DNA from: Pseudomonadota bacterium
Lineage (GTDB): Bacteria; Desulfobacterota; Desulfarculia; Desulfarculales; Desulfarculaceae
NCBI GenBank assembly: GCA_018896025.1
Contig: JAHIND010000008.1
Span: forward strand, 372,001-436,000
Direction of reading: 5' to 3'
DNA: 64,000 nucleotides
In this document: positions 1-9,794 of the stretch, one piece after another
How positions within the stretch are numbered: the stretch's first letter is position 1
Layout of the letters: each line of letters opens with the position of its first letter
Made by a program: the position numbers and the translations under genes
The notes under the pieces: model-generated
What the model saw: the letters and a program-made list of their open reading frames with translations, nothing else
Databases searched by the model: none
What the model was told of the DNA's origin: nothing

Positions 1-444
1 TTCGGCCCGGAGGAAGCGGCCTATCAGGAGTTTTTAGGGCAGGAGCGGGGCGACCCTTATGCCATCGCCGACACGGTGGTGTCGGGCAAGGGGCTGAGCT
101 ACTTGTACCAGTTTTTCACCGGCCGAAAGCTGGAGCCCGCCCAGGTTGGCCAGGCGCTGGATAGCCACCCGCCTACCCTGGAGTGGATGGCCCGCTTCTA
201 CGGCCGGGCCTGCCGCCAGTGGGCCTTGCAGGTGGTGGCCCTTGGCGGGCTGTACATCGCCGGGGGGTTGGCCGTGAAGCTGCCCTCCCTGGTGCGCCAT
301 CCCGCCTTTGGCCGGGAGTTTCGCCTGGCCGACCCCACCAACCGCATCCTGGGGGGCATCCCGGTATCGCTGATCACCGATGAGAACAGCGGCCTGTGGG
401 GCGCGGCCGCCGCGGCCCTGGAACGCCTGGGGCCACGCAGGTAG
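1..444 (+). CDS. glk: glucokinase, C-terminal part (5' end outside window)
   Basis: Reading frame 1 is open from the first base to a TAG at 442-444, so this is the C-terminal ~147 residues of a longer protein. The stretch GGLYIAGGLAVKLP followed by a GIPVSLI...SGLWGAAAAAL tail matches the end of the E. coli Glk-type glucokinase family (ATP-dependent phosphorylation of glucose to glucose-6-phosphate, cytosolic). The N-terminal ATP-binding and sugar-binding parts lie outside the window. It is followed after about 75 bp by an unrelated Tat-exported oxidoreductase, so no operon relation is evident. A ROK-type kinase is less likely because the visible tail aligns with the Glk family rather than the ROK zinc-motif region. 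Confidence 0.85.
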   Translation, partial: FGPEEAAYQEFLGQERGDPYAIADTVVSGKGLSYLYQFFTGRKLEPAQVGQALDSHPPTLEWMARFYGRACRQWALQVVALGGLYIAGGLAVKLPSLVRHPAFGREFRLADPTNRILGGIPVSLITDENSGLWGAAAAALERLGPRR

Positions 445-519
445 ACTATTGTGTAGATAGGCAATGGCCCGGAGCCTGGGAGGAGCGACGGGTTTAGGGG
501 GTGAGAAAGCAGCCGTTTC

Positions 520-1176
520 ATGAATCCTCGCCGCGTTTTCCTTTCCCGGAGCCTCAAGATCATGGCCGGGGCCTCCTTGGCCCTGTCCTGGCCCGGCCGC
601 CTGTGGGCCGAGGGCAAGCGCCGCATCCTGCCCGGCCATCTCAAGGCCACCGACCTGGCCCACCTGAATCCCCAGAGCATCGACAACCGCAATCTGGCGC
701 TCACCCCCATAGAGGACTTCGGCACCATGGGCCAGACCGATCTGGCGGTGGACCCGGCGGGGTGGCGGCTGGTCATCGATGGGGCGGTGGAGCGGCCCCT
801 GAGCCTTAGCCTGACCGAGCTCAAGGCCCGGCCGGTGGTGGAGCGCACTGTGCTTCTTATCTGCCCGGGGGTGTTCTCCTTCAACGCCCGCTGGACCGGC
901 CTGAGCCTGGGCGCGTTGCTCCGGCAGGCGAGGCCCAAGGACGAGGCCAACCGGGTGACCATCCGCAGCGTGGGCAAGCAATGGCCCAAAGTGGAGCGCT
1001 TTTCCCTGCGCGAGGTACTATCCGACGAGGTGTTTTTGGCCTATCAGGTCAACGGCCGGGACCTGCCCCGCACGCACGGCTTTCCCCTGCGGGTGGTGGC
1101 CGGGGAGCACTACGGCGACGATTGGGTCAAGTACGTGGCCCGCATCACTGTGTCGGCTAAGGGCAAAAAGGGGTAG
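520..1176 (+). CDS. small Tat-exported molybdopterin-dependent oxidoreductase (sulfite oxidase/YedY fold)
   Basis: This 218-residue protein begins with a twin-arginine signal (RRVFLSR near residues 4-10, hydrophobic stretch, cleavage near LWAEG), so a periplasmic, cofactor-loaded enzyme is expected. The mature part resembles the oxidoreductase molybdopterin-binding domain of sulfite oxidase and MsrP/YedY proteins: DGAVERPLSLSLTEL, then a Cys in LLICPGVF that would ligate molybdenum, then LPRTHGFPLRVVAGEHYG. It is clearly shorter than YedY (~330 residues), so it is a minimal core-domain member. No heme partner (YedZ/MsrQ) is adjacent. The substrate cannot be read from sequence; sulfoxide or sulfite chemistry is a family-level inference only. 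Confidence 0.75.
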   Translation: MNPRRVFLSRSLKIMAGASLALSWPGRLWAEGKRRILPGHLKATDLAHLNPQSIDNRNLALTPIEDFGTMGQTDLAVDPAGWRLVIDGAVERPLSLSLTELKARPVVERTVLLICPGVFSFNARWTGLSLGALLRQARPKDEANRVTIRSVGKQWPKVERFSLREVLSDEVFLAYQVNGRDLPRTHGFPLRVVAGEHYGDDWVKYVARITVSAKGKKG

Positions 1177-1295
1177 GCTAACGGCTTGGGGGTTACGTGC
1201 CCCGAAGCAGGGACTACCCATAGAGGGCCGGAGCCATTGACAGGCGGCCGGGCATGCGGTTGTCTATAGGCATGGCTTTCAGGAGATATTAGGAT

Positions 1296-3047
1296 ATGGC
1301 CGCCCAGCCCACATCGGAACTCACTCCAATCACCTCGCATTTCGACGCCTCCCCGGCCGGGGTCCTGGTCATCGACGCCAAAGGCATCGTGGTCTACGCC
1401 AACCCGGCGGCGGGGCGGATTTTCGAGCAGGCTCCCCTGGAAATCGTGGGCACTCCGGCGGAGATTCTGGAGCCGGACGCCTGGCTGGCGGCCCGGGCCA
1501 CCATCAAGAGCGGGGCTCCCCAGTTGGGCAACCGCCTGCGTCTGGACCAGTGCAACGTGCTGGTCAACTATCTGCCGGTTTATGCCGACGGCAGGGTGCG
1601 CTGGGTGCTGGTGATGATGGGCGACCCCTGGGACCCGGAGCAGGGCTCGCTGTATCCCGAGCCCTACAAGGCCGTGGCCTCCCAGTTGGAGGCCATCATG
1701 GAGTCCTCTTTTGACGGCCTGTGGATCACCAACAACCAGGGGGTGGTGGTCAAGATCAACCGGGCCGCCCTGCGCCTCACCGGCCTGCCCCGGGAAAAGG
1801 TGGAGGGCCGCTTTGTGGGCGACCTCCTGGACGAAGGCAACTTCAACGACTCGGTGACCCTGGAGGTGCTTCGGCGCAAGACCACTGTGACCATGGTGCA
1901 GAGCCTCAAGTCCGGCAAGAAGATCCTGGCCACCGGCAGCCCCATCTACGACGCCGAGGGCGAGGTGGCCTTCGTGGTGATCAACGACCGCGACATCACC
2001 CTGCTGGACCGCATGCGCCGCCAACTGGAGGAGAGCGAGGCCCAACTGGAGCAGTTCCGCAGCACGCTATTGGAAAAGCAGCTGGAGGAGATGTCCGACG
2101 ACCACTTCATGTGCCGCAGCCGGGCCATGAAAGAGGTGTACGAGAAGGCGCTCAGGGTGGCTCCCACCAACTCCACGGTGCTCATCACCGGCGAGTCGGG
2201 GGTGGGCAAGAGCATGCTGGCCAAGCTCATCCACGCCAAATCGCCCCGGGCCCAGGGCCCCTTCGTGCGGGTGGACTGCGCGGCCATCCCCACCTCGCTG
2301 TTCGAGTCCGAGCTTTTCGGCTATGAACGGGGCGCCTTCACCGGGGCCAGTAGCCGGGGCAAGCCCGGTTTGGTGGAGCTGGCCAACCAGGGGACCCTGT
2401 TCCTGGACGAGATCGGCGAACTGCCTCCCGAGCACCAGGTGAAGCTGCTGCGCTTTTTGGAGGCGAGGCGCATGATCCGGGTGGGCGGCTCGGTGGAAAA
2501 GGAGATCGACACCAGGGTGATCGCGGCCACCAACAAGGACCTGGCCGCCGAGGTGGAGGCCAAGCGCTTTCGCCACGACCTGTTCTACCGCTTCAACGTG
2601 GTGCCTCTTTTCGTGCCCCCCCTACGCGAGCGTCCCAGCGACATCCTCTATTTGCTGGGCTTTTTCCTCAAGCGCATCGGCGAGGAAAACCAGATCCACA
2701 AGCAGCTAAGCCCCGAGGCCCGCACCTTGATGCTCAACTACAGCTACCCCGGCAACGTGCGGGAGTTGGAGAACATCGTGGAACGGGTGCTGATTCTCAG
2801 CCCCGGCGAGGAGGTGCGCCCCGAGGACTTGCCCGCCGAGGTGCGCAAGGCCCAGGACCACAGCCAAGACCTGGACTGGGAGCAGGGCTTCGACCTGCGC
2901 CAGCGCTTGCGGGACCTTGAGCTGGACTGGATTCGCGAGGCCTTGCGGCGCTTGGGCACCCAGCGCAAGGTGGCCCAGCATCTTAGGGTGAGCCAGTCGA
3001 CCATCGCCCGCCGCCTGCAAGAAGAGGAAGATTCTACGATTCATTAG
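1296..3047 (+). CDS. sigma-54-dependent transcriptional activator, PAS-PAS-AAA+-Fis (EBP1)
   Basis: A 583-residue enhancer-binding protein. Two PAS-like sensor domains lie at about residues 14-120 and 128-235, then a short coiled linker. The AAA+ sigma-54 interaction domain (about 272-500) has Walker A GESGVGKS near 299, the GAFTGA loop near 346 that contacts sigma-54, and Walker B LFLDEIGE near 367. The C-terminal helix-turn-helix (about 545-580, RKVAQHLRVSQSTIARRLQ) is TyrR-like. There is no receiver domain, so it probably senses a small ligand through PAS. A sigma-54 type promoter lies 330 bp downstream at 3379 in front of the transporter/lactam operon, so this gene is the obvious local regulator. 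The inducer is unknown. Confidence 0.9.
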   Translation: MAAQPTSELTPITSHFDASPAGVLVIDAKGIVVYANPAAGRIFEQAPLEIVGTPAEILEPDAWLAARATIKSGAPQLGNRLRLDQCNVLVNYLPVYADGRVRWVLVMMGDPWDPEQGSLYPEPYKAVASQLEAIMESSFDGLWITNNQGVVVKINRAALRLTGLPREKVEGRFVGDLLDEGNFNDSVTLEVLRRKTTVTMVQSLKSGKKILATGSPIYDAEGEVAFVVINDRDITLLDRMRRQLEESEAQLEQFRSTLLEKQLEEMSDDHFMCRSRAMKEVYEKALRVAPTNSTVLITGESGVGKSMLAKLIHAKSPRAQGPFVRVDCAAIPTSLFESELFGYERGAFTGASSRGKPGLVELANQGTLFLDEIGELPPEHQVKLLRFLEARRMIRVGGSVEKEIDTRVIAATNKDLAAEVEAKRFRHDLFYRFNVVPLFVPPLRERPSDILYLLGFFLKRIGEENQIHKQLSPEARTLMLNYSYPGNVRELENIVERVLILSPGEEVRPEDLPAEVRKAQDHSQDLDWEQGFDLRQRLRDLELDWIREALRRLGTQRKVAQHLRVSQSTIARRLQEEEDSTIH

Positions 3048-3265
3048 TGAATAGCCGAGTCTTTATTGCATAATTTAAGTAATAATAACAAAAATACATA
3101 ATAAGTTATTGTTAATTTTGTCCTACCTGAGGGTGGGCGTACAAATAAGTTATAAATCAGTCTCTTAGGATCATTAATCTGCAAAATTGGCTTTTGAGAG
3201 CTCACACTAATGTAAAGGACGGTCTGTTTTCTTTTGATTCACATCTGCAATAAATTGCCATTCTG

Positions 3266-3277
3266 GATAGGCCTATC
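3266..3277. promoter_or_regulatory. 12-bp palindrome, candidate upstream activator site
   Basis: GATAGGCCTATC is a perfect palindrome. Its right end lies 102 bp upstream of the -24 element of the sigma-54 type promoter at 3379. That is a typical enhancer distance, so it may be bound by EBP1. A single palindrome can arise by chance; no second perfect copy was found in this spacer. Confidence 0.4.
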
Positions 3278-3378
3278 TGCCTCATCTTTGCGGCTCTTCA
3301 GCATACCGCGATTGATCTGTTAAACAAAGCACCATGATATCGCATCCTTAGTGTTTATATTTCACTATGTGACGCGGT

Positions 3379-3393
3379 TGGCACGTTTATCGC
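3379..3393 (+). promoter_or_regulatory. sigma-54 (-24/-12) promoter of the transport/lactam operon
   Basis: TGGCACGTTTATCGC matches the sigma-54 consensus TGGCACG-N4-TTGC at every position but one, with the required GG-N10-GC spacing. Transcription would begin near 3405. It sits between the EBP1 gene and the operon that starts with the small ORF at 3407 and the binding protein at 3872. Confidence 0.75.
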
Positions 3394-3406
3394 TAATACT
3401 GTGGGC

Positions 3407-3730
3407 ATGGGTCCACTAATACCAGATGAGATCGAGAAGTACCTGGATAGGCGCTTGTCCCATCTGATTGCTCGCCTCGACCGTCCTGGGCTGCAAAAGC
3501 GCATCAAGGACCATCTCACTCGCATGGATGTGGACATCACCCACGAGAGCATTATCTCCGACGCGGTCGGAGTGCGCTGGTCGATTTTTTCTTTGAAAAC
3601 CGAAAGCGCCCGCCCCTTGGTGGTGGAACTCATCGAAAACGGGTTCCCCCCGGATATTCGCGGCATAGACGCCCAGCCGCGGCGGGAGAGGGACAAGGCG
3701 AGGCCGCCTTTCCAAAGGAGGGACGTGTGA
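3407..3730 (+). CDS. hypothetical small protein (about 107 residues)
   Basis: I do not recognise this protein. The frame reads MGPLIPDEIEKYLDRRLSHL and continues as a charged, probably helical protein with codon use similar to its neighbours, which argues for real coding. An in-frame GTG at 3401 is a second start option. Both starts lie at or within a few bases of the predicted sigma-54 transcription start (~3405), and neither has a ribosome-binding site, so the message would be leaderless or the predicted promoter or the start is wrong. It ends 141 bp before the binding-protein gene. The antisense frame at 3355-3840 is considered a shadow. Confidence 0.45.
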   Translation: MGPLIPDEIEKYLDRRLSHLIARLDRPGLQKRIKDHLTRMDVDITHESIISDAVGVRWSIFSLKTESARPLVVELIENGFPPDIRGIDAQPRRERDKARPPFQRRDV

Positions 3731-3871
3731 TCCCGCAAGAAGCGGCTTAGCACCCGGCAAGACTTTACTTGGTTGGCTGGCCTGGATTGGCCGCCAGGCA
3801 AAGGAAATATTTGGGCTTGCCCTGGCGGGAAGCCCTGCACGGTTACTTAAACCACAGGGAGGTGCATAGAG

Positions 3872-5023
3872 ATGACGAAGTATAAATTTGGAACTCGTGC
3901 TTTGGTGGTGATGCTGGCGGCAGCGGCCTTGTTGGTCGCCGGTTCGCTGGCCATGGCCAAGGAAGCCGGTCAGTGGTGGCCGGTGAAGATCAACGCCTAT
4001 TACGGCAAATACGACGTCAAGATGAAAAAGGCCGGGAGGCCCTGCGCCAGCCTGGAAGGCCCCAAGTTGGAGGAATGGATTCCCCCCAAACGGGCCAACA
4101 AACCCTACACCATCGGCGTGTCCTTCCCCCACCTCAAGGACCCCTACTGGTTGGCGGTTAACTACGGCATCGTAAGCGAGGCCAAGCGCCTGGGCGTGGG
4201 CATCAAACTGGTGGCCGCCGGCGGCTACACCGAGCTGGCCAAGCAGGTAAACCAGGTGGAGAACCTGGCCCAGCAGGGCGTGGACGGCATCATCCTGGGC
4301 TCCATCTCCTACACCGGCCTGGACCCCGTGGTCAAAGAGATCACCGGCAAGGGCATTCCGGTGGTCGAGGTCATCAACGACATCCAGGCCCCCACCATCA
4401 CCGGCAAGGCCATGGTTTCCTTTTATGACATGGGCTTCCACGCCGGCGAGTTCGTGATGGACGACGCCAAGGCCAAGAAGGAAGTCAACGTGGTCTTCCT
4501 GCCCGGTCCCGCCGGCAGCGGCTGGGCTCCGGACACCCTGGACGGCTTCAAGGAGTCCATCAAGAAGTTCCCGGGCAAGATCAACATCCTGGCGGTCAAA
4601 TGGGGCGACACCGGCAAGGCGGTGCAGCTCAAGCTCATCGAGAACAGCCTGCAGACCTTCCCCAAGATCGACTACCTGATCGGTAACGCCGTGGCCGCCG
4701 ACGCCGCGGTGGGTCCGGTGGCCGAGCAGGGCCGCAAGGACGTCAAGATCGTGTCCACCTACATCATTCCCCCGCTGTACGACAAGATCAAAAAGGGCCA
4801 GGTGGCCGCGGCTCCCTCGGACCTGACCGTGACCCAGGGCCAGATGGCCGTGGACATGATGGTGCGCATACTCAACGGCGAGAAGCCCGGCAAGGACTTC
4901 CCCTTCCGCGCCGGCCCCATCATCCCCACCATCACCAAGCAGACCATCGACCAGTACCCCTATGACATGCTCTTCGGGCCGCGCTCCTTCCGGCCCCAGT
5001 TCAAGGTGGCGCCCGGCAAGTAA
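3872..5023 (+). CDS. TorT-like periplasmic substrate-binding protein of an ABC importer
   Basis: 383 residues with a Sec signal peptide (hydrophobic 10-28, cleavage near AMAKEAG) and a good Shine-Dalgarno (GGGAGGT). The body is a periplasmic-binding-protein type 1 fold closest to TorT: YTIGVSFPHLKDPYWLAVNY, LVAAGGYTELAKQVNQVENL and GVDGIILGSISYTGL. In E. coli TorT is a sensor partner of the TorS kinase, but here the gene is directly followed by an RbsA-type ATPase and an RbsC-type permease and no histidine kinase is near, so it most likely delivers a solute to the importer. The downstream catabolic genes suggest a lactam, cyclic amide or related nitrogen compound; that is inference. Confidence 0.85.
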   Translation: MTKYKFGTRALVVMLAAAALLVAGSLAMAKEAGQWWPVKINAYYGKYDVKMKKAGRPCASLEGPKLEEWIPPKRANKPYTIGVSFPHLKDPYWLAVNYGIVSEAKRLGVGIKLVAAGGYTELAKQVNQVENLAQQGVDGIILGSISYTGLDPVVKEITGKGIPVVEVINDIQAPTITGKAMVSFYDMGFHAGEFVMDDAKAKKEVNVVFLPGPAGSGWAPDTLDGFKESIKKFPGKINILAVKWGDTGKAVQLKLIENSLQTFPKIDYLIGNAVAADAAVGPVAEQGRKDVKIVSTYIIPPLYDKIKKGQVAAAPSDLTVTQGQMAVDMMVRILNGEKPGKDFPFRAGPIIPTITKQTIDQYPYDMLFGPRSFRPQFKVAPGK

Positions 5024-5042
5024 ACCTGGATCCCAACCATTA

Positions 5043-5081
5043 CCGTGCCTGGCGGGCGTATGGCGCGCCCGCCGGGCATGG
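5043..5081 (+). promoter_or_regulatory. intercistronic stem-loop between binding protein and ATPase genes
   Basis: A GC-rich stem of about 16 pairs (CCGTGCCTGGCGGGCG pairing with CGCCCGCCGGGCATGG, two G-T wobbles) with no following T-run. Such hairpins after binding-protein genes commonly protect the upstream message from 3' exonucleases, giving more binding protein than membrane components. Confidence 0.65.
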
Positions 5082-5101
5082 TTGCCAAAGAGTGGTGAAC
5101 C

Positions 5102-6658
<1,557 letters not shown>

Positions 6659-6662
6659 GATC

Positions 6663-7622
6663 GTGGACCTGCTAAAACGCATATTCGTCAAGGTTGGGGT
6701 GCTGCCCTTCCTGTTGGTGGCCCTGGTCATCTTGTTCAGCCTGGCCGAGCACCGCTTCATGTCAATGTCCAACCTGCTCAACGTGGGGCGCCAAACCACC
6801 TATCTGGCCATCGTCACCGCCGGGCAGATGCTCACCATCCTGTGCGCGGGCTTCGACCTCTCGGTGGGCTCTTCGGTGGCGCTCACCAGCATCGTCACCT
6901 CCATGGTCATGGTGTCGGTGGCCGACCCCACCACGGCCATGGTGCTGGGCATACTGGCCGGTATCGGCACGGCGACCCTGGTGGGCCTGGCCAACGGCAT
7001 CACCATCGCCGTGTTTCGGGTGTCGCCCTTCGTGGTCACCCTGGGTATGCTTTCGGTGGCCCACGGCCTGGCGCTGTTGATCTCCAGCGGCGTGCCCATC
7101 TTCAACATGCCCGAGCAGCTCAACACCATACTGGGCCTGGGCAGGGTCTGGGGCATACCGGTGCCGGTGTTGGTGGCGTTGGCCATAGTGGCCCTGATCT
7201 GGCTGCTCTTAAGCCGCACCAGGGTGGGCCGCTACTTCTACGCCCTGGGCGGCAACCGCGAGGCGGCCCGTTTGTCGGGCATCGCGGTGCGCAAGTACAC
7301 CGCCCTGGCCTACGTGCTCTGCGGCACCCTCACCGGCATCACCGGGGTGATGCTCACCGCGCGGGTGGCCTCGGGCGAGCCCAACCTGGGGGCCAACCTG
7401 CCCCTGGAGTCCATCGCCGCCGCGGTCATCGGTGGGGTAAGCCTCAGAGGCGGCGAGGGTAGCATCATCGGAGCCATCTTCGGGGCCATCCTGATCGTGA
7501 CCATCAGAAACGGCATGGACCTGATGAACATCAGCTCCTATCTCCAGATGGTGGTCATGGGCTGCCTGCTCATCTTCGCGGTGGTCATGGATCAGTTCCG
7601 GCTCTCCATGAAGGGCCGTTAA
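6663..7622 (+). CDS. ABC importer permease (RbsC/BPD_transp_2 family)
   Basis: A 319-residue integral membrane protein with about eight to ten hydrophobic segments and the family stretch ITAGQMLTILCAGFDLSVGS-like (here IVTAGQ...GFDLSVGS) plus GGNREAARLSGI, which contacts the ATPase. I chose the GTG at 6663 because GAGGGG lies 6-8 bases upstream and the start falls just after the ATPase stop; the frame stays open further upstream to 6507, but that would overlap the ATPase gene by 150 bases. One permease gene means a homodimeric channel with the duplicated ATPase. Confidence 0.9.
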   Translation: MDLLKRIFVKVGVLPFLLVALVILFSLAEHRFMSMSNLLNVGRQTTYLAIVTAGQMLTILCAGFDLSVGSSVALTSIVTSMVMVSVADPTTAMVLGILAGIGTATLVGLANGITIAVFRVSPFVVTLGMLSVAHGLALLISSGVPIFNMPEQLNTILGLGRVWGIPVPVLVALAIVALIWLLLSRTRVGRYFYALGGNREAARLSGIAVRKYTALAYVLCGTLTGITGVMLTARVASGEPNLGANLPLESIAAAVIGGVSLRGGEGSIIGAIFGAILIVTIRNGMDLMNISSYLQMVVMGCLLIFAVVMDQFRLSMKGR

Positions 7623-7643
7623 ACCAGGAGTGGAGGAGTAATC

Positions 7644-8396
7644 ATGAACATTGATCTCAATGCGGACATGGGTGAATCCTTTGGCATGTACAAGCTCGGC
7701 AACGACGCCGAGTTCATGAAATACATCACCAGCGCCAACGTGGCCTGCGGGTTCCACGCCGGTGATCCCTCGGTGATGAAAGCCACCGTGGCCCTGGCCA
7801 AAGAGTTCGGGGTGGCGGTGGGGGCCCATCCGGGCCTGCCGGATTTGCAGGGCTTCGGCCGCCGGGAGATGAAGCTCACCCCGGCCGAGGTCTACGACTA
7901 CACCATGTTCCAGGCCGGGGCCCTCAAGGGCTTCTGCGAGGCGGTGGGCCTGAGGCTGCACCACGTGAAGCCCCACGGCAGCCTCTACGGCATGGTGCAC
8001 CGCGACCCGGAGATGGCCGCCGCCGTATGCCAGGCGGCCAAGGACCTGGACCCGGACCTGTATCTCTACGTAATGAAAAAGGGCGTCATCGCCGACGAGG
8101 CGGAAAAAATGGGCGTGCGCACCGTGTTCGAGCTTTACTCGGACCTGAGCTACGACCCCGAGGGCAACCTGGTCATCACCAGGGCCCACGACGCCCACGA
8201 TCCCGAGCATGTGGCCCAGCGGGTGGTCAAGATGGTCACCCAGGGCAAGGTGGCCGCCACCGACGGCAGCGAGATAGCCATAACCGGCTCCTCGGTGTGC
8301 GTGCATGGCGACACCCCCGGCTCCGATCAGATCGTCATGGCGGTGCGCCAAGCCTTGGAGGGGGCTGGTTGCGCATTGGCCTCGCCGGAGTTGTAA
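7644..8396 (+). CDS. pxpA: LamB/YcsF family protein (5-oxoprolinase subunit A-like, PxpA)
   Basis: 250 residues with the hallmark N-terminus NIDLNADMGESFG, the CGFHAGDP motif and HHVKPHGSLYG, all typical of LamB/YcsF proteins. In E. coli and B. subtilis PxpA acts with PxpB and PxpC in ATP-dependent ring opening of 5-oxoproline; the family is named after the Aspergillus nidulans lam locus for use of lactams such as 2-pyrrolidinone. Here the partners at 9795-13388 are urea-carboxylase-like and biotin-dependent, so the likely role is hydrolysis of a carboxylated lactam or cyclic amide. The gene symbol reflects the family, not a proven substrate. Confidence 0.88.
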   Translation: MNIDLNADMGESFGMYKLGNDAEFMKYITSANVACGFHAGDPSVMKATVALAKEFGVAVGAHPGLPDLQGFGRREMKLTPAEVYDYTMFQAGALKGFCEAVGLRLHHVKPHGSLYGMVHRDPEMAAAVCQAAKDLDPDLYLYVMKKGVIADEAEKMGVRTVFELYSDLSYDPEGNLVITRAHDAHDPEHVAQRVVKMVTQGKVAATDGSEIAITGSSVCVHGDTPGSDQIVMAVRQALEGAGCALASPEL

Positions 8397-8407
8397 ATAA
8401 GGCCCGG

Positions 8408-8425
8408 GCGCCGCAGCTGCGGCGC
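8408..8425. promoter_or_regulatory. 18-bp perfect palindrome before the aminotransferase gene
   Basis: GCGCCGCAGCTGCGGCGC is fully self-complementary and lies between the LamB stop and the Shine-Dalgarno of the aminotransferase. It can form a stable RNA stem with little loop, so an mRNA-processing or stability role is more likely than termination (no T-run). Confidence 0.5.
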
Positions 8426-8446
8426 TCATTGTGAGGAGGTGAAAGT

Positions 8447-9760
8447 TTGACCGTCAAACACAGTAATCAATCCCTGGGATCGTTGCGCGAGCAAGCAGTG
8501 CCCCAGGGGCCCTTCAACACCACGCCCTATTTCACGGACCGGGCCAAAGGCGCGGAGATATGGGACGTGGAGGGTAACCGCTACGTGGACTTCGCCGGAG
8601 GCATCGGCGTGGTCAACGTGGGCCACTGCAATCCCAAGGTGGTGGCGGCGGTGAAAGAGCAGGCCGAGCGCTTCATGCACACCTGCTTCCATATCGTGAT
8701 GTACGAGCCCTACGTGGAACTGGCTCGCAGGCTCAACCAGCTCACGCCCGGCGATTTCGCCAAGAAGACCGTCCTGGTCAACAGCGGGGCCGAGGCGGTG
8801 GAGAACGCGGTCAAGGCGGCGCGCTACTACACCAAGCGCCAGGCGGTGATCGTGGCCGAGGGGGCCTTCCACGGCCGCACCTTGCTGGCCATGACCATGA
8901 CCAGCAAGGTCAAGCCCTACAAGTTCGGCTACGGGCCCTTTGCGCCCGAGATCTACCGCATGCCCTACGCCTATTGCTACCGCTGCGCCTACAACCTGAG
9001 CTATCCCAACTGCGGCATGGCCTGCGCCCACGGGCTGGAGGATTTCTTCATCGAGCACGTGGCCGCCGAGAACACTGCGGCGGTGGTTCTGGAGCCGGTG
9101 CTGGGCGAGGGCGGCTTCGTGGTGCCCCCGCCGGAGTACTTCAAGATCATTTCTGAAATCTGCCATAAACACGGCATACTGTTGGTGGCCGACGAGGTGC
9201 AGACCGGGGTGTGCCGCACCGGCCGCCTGTTCGCCATGGAGCATTTCGGCGTGGCCGCCGACCTCACCACCGTGGCCAAGTCCATAGCCGGGGGCCTGCC
9301 CTTGGCCGGTGTGGTGGGCCGGGCCGAGGTGATGGACGCCTCGCACAGCGGCGGCCTGGGCGGCACCTACGGGGGCAACCCCGTAGCCTGCGCCGCGGCC
9401 CTGGCCGTGCTGGATTTCATCGAAGAGGTGGACCTGTCCGCCAAGGCCGAGGCCATCGGCAACCGGGTTCGTGAGCGCTTCGAGGACATGGCCCAGCGCT
9501 ACGAGCTGATCGGCGAGGTGCGCGGCCTGGGGGCCATGATGGCCATGGAGCTGGTGAGCGACCGCCAGGACAAGACCCCGGCCGGGGACAAGGCCAAAAA
9601 ACTGGTGGAATGGTGCCACCAGCATGGTTTGGTGCTCTTGTCATGCGGCAAATACGGCAACGTAATCAGGACCCTCATGCCCCTGGTCATCAGCGACGAC
9701 CTGCTGGAAGAGGGTTTGGATATTCTGGAAAAGGGATTGGCCGCCGTCAGCAAAGGCTAG
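8447..9760 (+). CDS. class III aminotransferase, GabT-like
   Basis: 437 residues, starting at TTG with a near-perfect Shine-Dalgarno (GAGGAGGTG, six bases away). It has the 4-aminobutyrate aminotransferase pattern: VLVNSGAEAVENAVKAAR, a Cys-containing stretch YCYRCAYNLSYPNCGMACA as in many GabT proteins, LLVADEVQTG, and the PLP lysine at residue 278 in AKSIAGGLPLAG. The reaction would move an omega-amino group to 2-oxoglutarate or pyruvate. Placed after LamB and before the carboxylase genes, it fits removal of the amino group from the amino acid released by lactam opening (for 2-pyrrolidinone this would be 4-aminobutyrate). Exact chain length of the substrate is not readable. Confidence 0.88.
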   Translation: MTVKHSNQSLGSLREQAVPQGPFNTTPYFTDRAKGAEIWDVEGNRYVDFAGGIGVVNVGHCNPKVVAAVKEQAERFMHTCFHIVMYEPYVELARRLNQLTPGDFAKKTVLVNSGAEAVENAVKAARYYTKRQAVIVAEGAFHGRTLLAMTMTSKVKPYKFGYGPFAPEIYRMPYAYCYRCAYNLSYPNCGMACAHGLEDFFIEHVAAENTAAVVLEPVLGEGGFVVPPPEYFKIISEICHKHGILLVADEVQTGVCRTGRLFAMEHFGVAADLTTVAKSIAGGLPLAGVVGRAEVMDASHSGGLGGTYGGNPVACAAALAVLDFIEEVDLSAKAEAIGNRVRERFEDMAQRYELIGEVRGLGAMMAMELVSDRQDKTPAGDKAKKLVEWCHQHGLVLLSCGKYGNVIRTLMPLVISDDLLEEGLDILEKGLAAVSKG

Positions 9761-9794
9761 GGCGGCCGCAAGCAACCCGAAAGGGGGCAAACAT

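Larger units (their letters stand above)
3048..3400. other. AT-rich intergenic regulatory region between EBP1 and the transport operon
   Basis: About 350 bases markedly richer in A+T than the flanking genes, with no convincing coding frame. It contains a 12-bp perfect palindrome (3266-3277) and ends with a sigma-54 type promoter (3379-3393). This layout (activator gene, AT-rich spacer with a palindrome about 100 bp upstream of a -24/-12 promoter) is usual for enhancer-dependent operons, where the spacer bends to bring the bound activator to the promoter. Confidence 0.7.

Noticed and set aside
3355..3840. 161-codon minus-strand frame opposite the small ORF at 3407
   Set aside because: Ser/Arg-rich composition and no ribosome site; the plus-strand frame has better codon use and lies behind a promoter.
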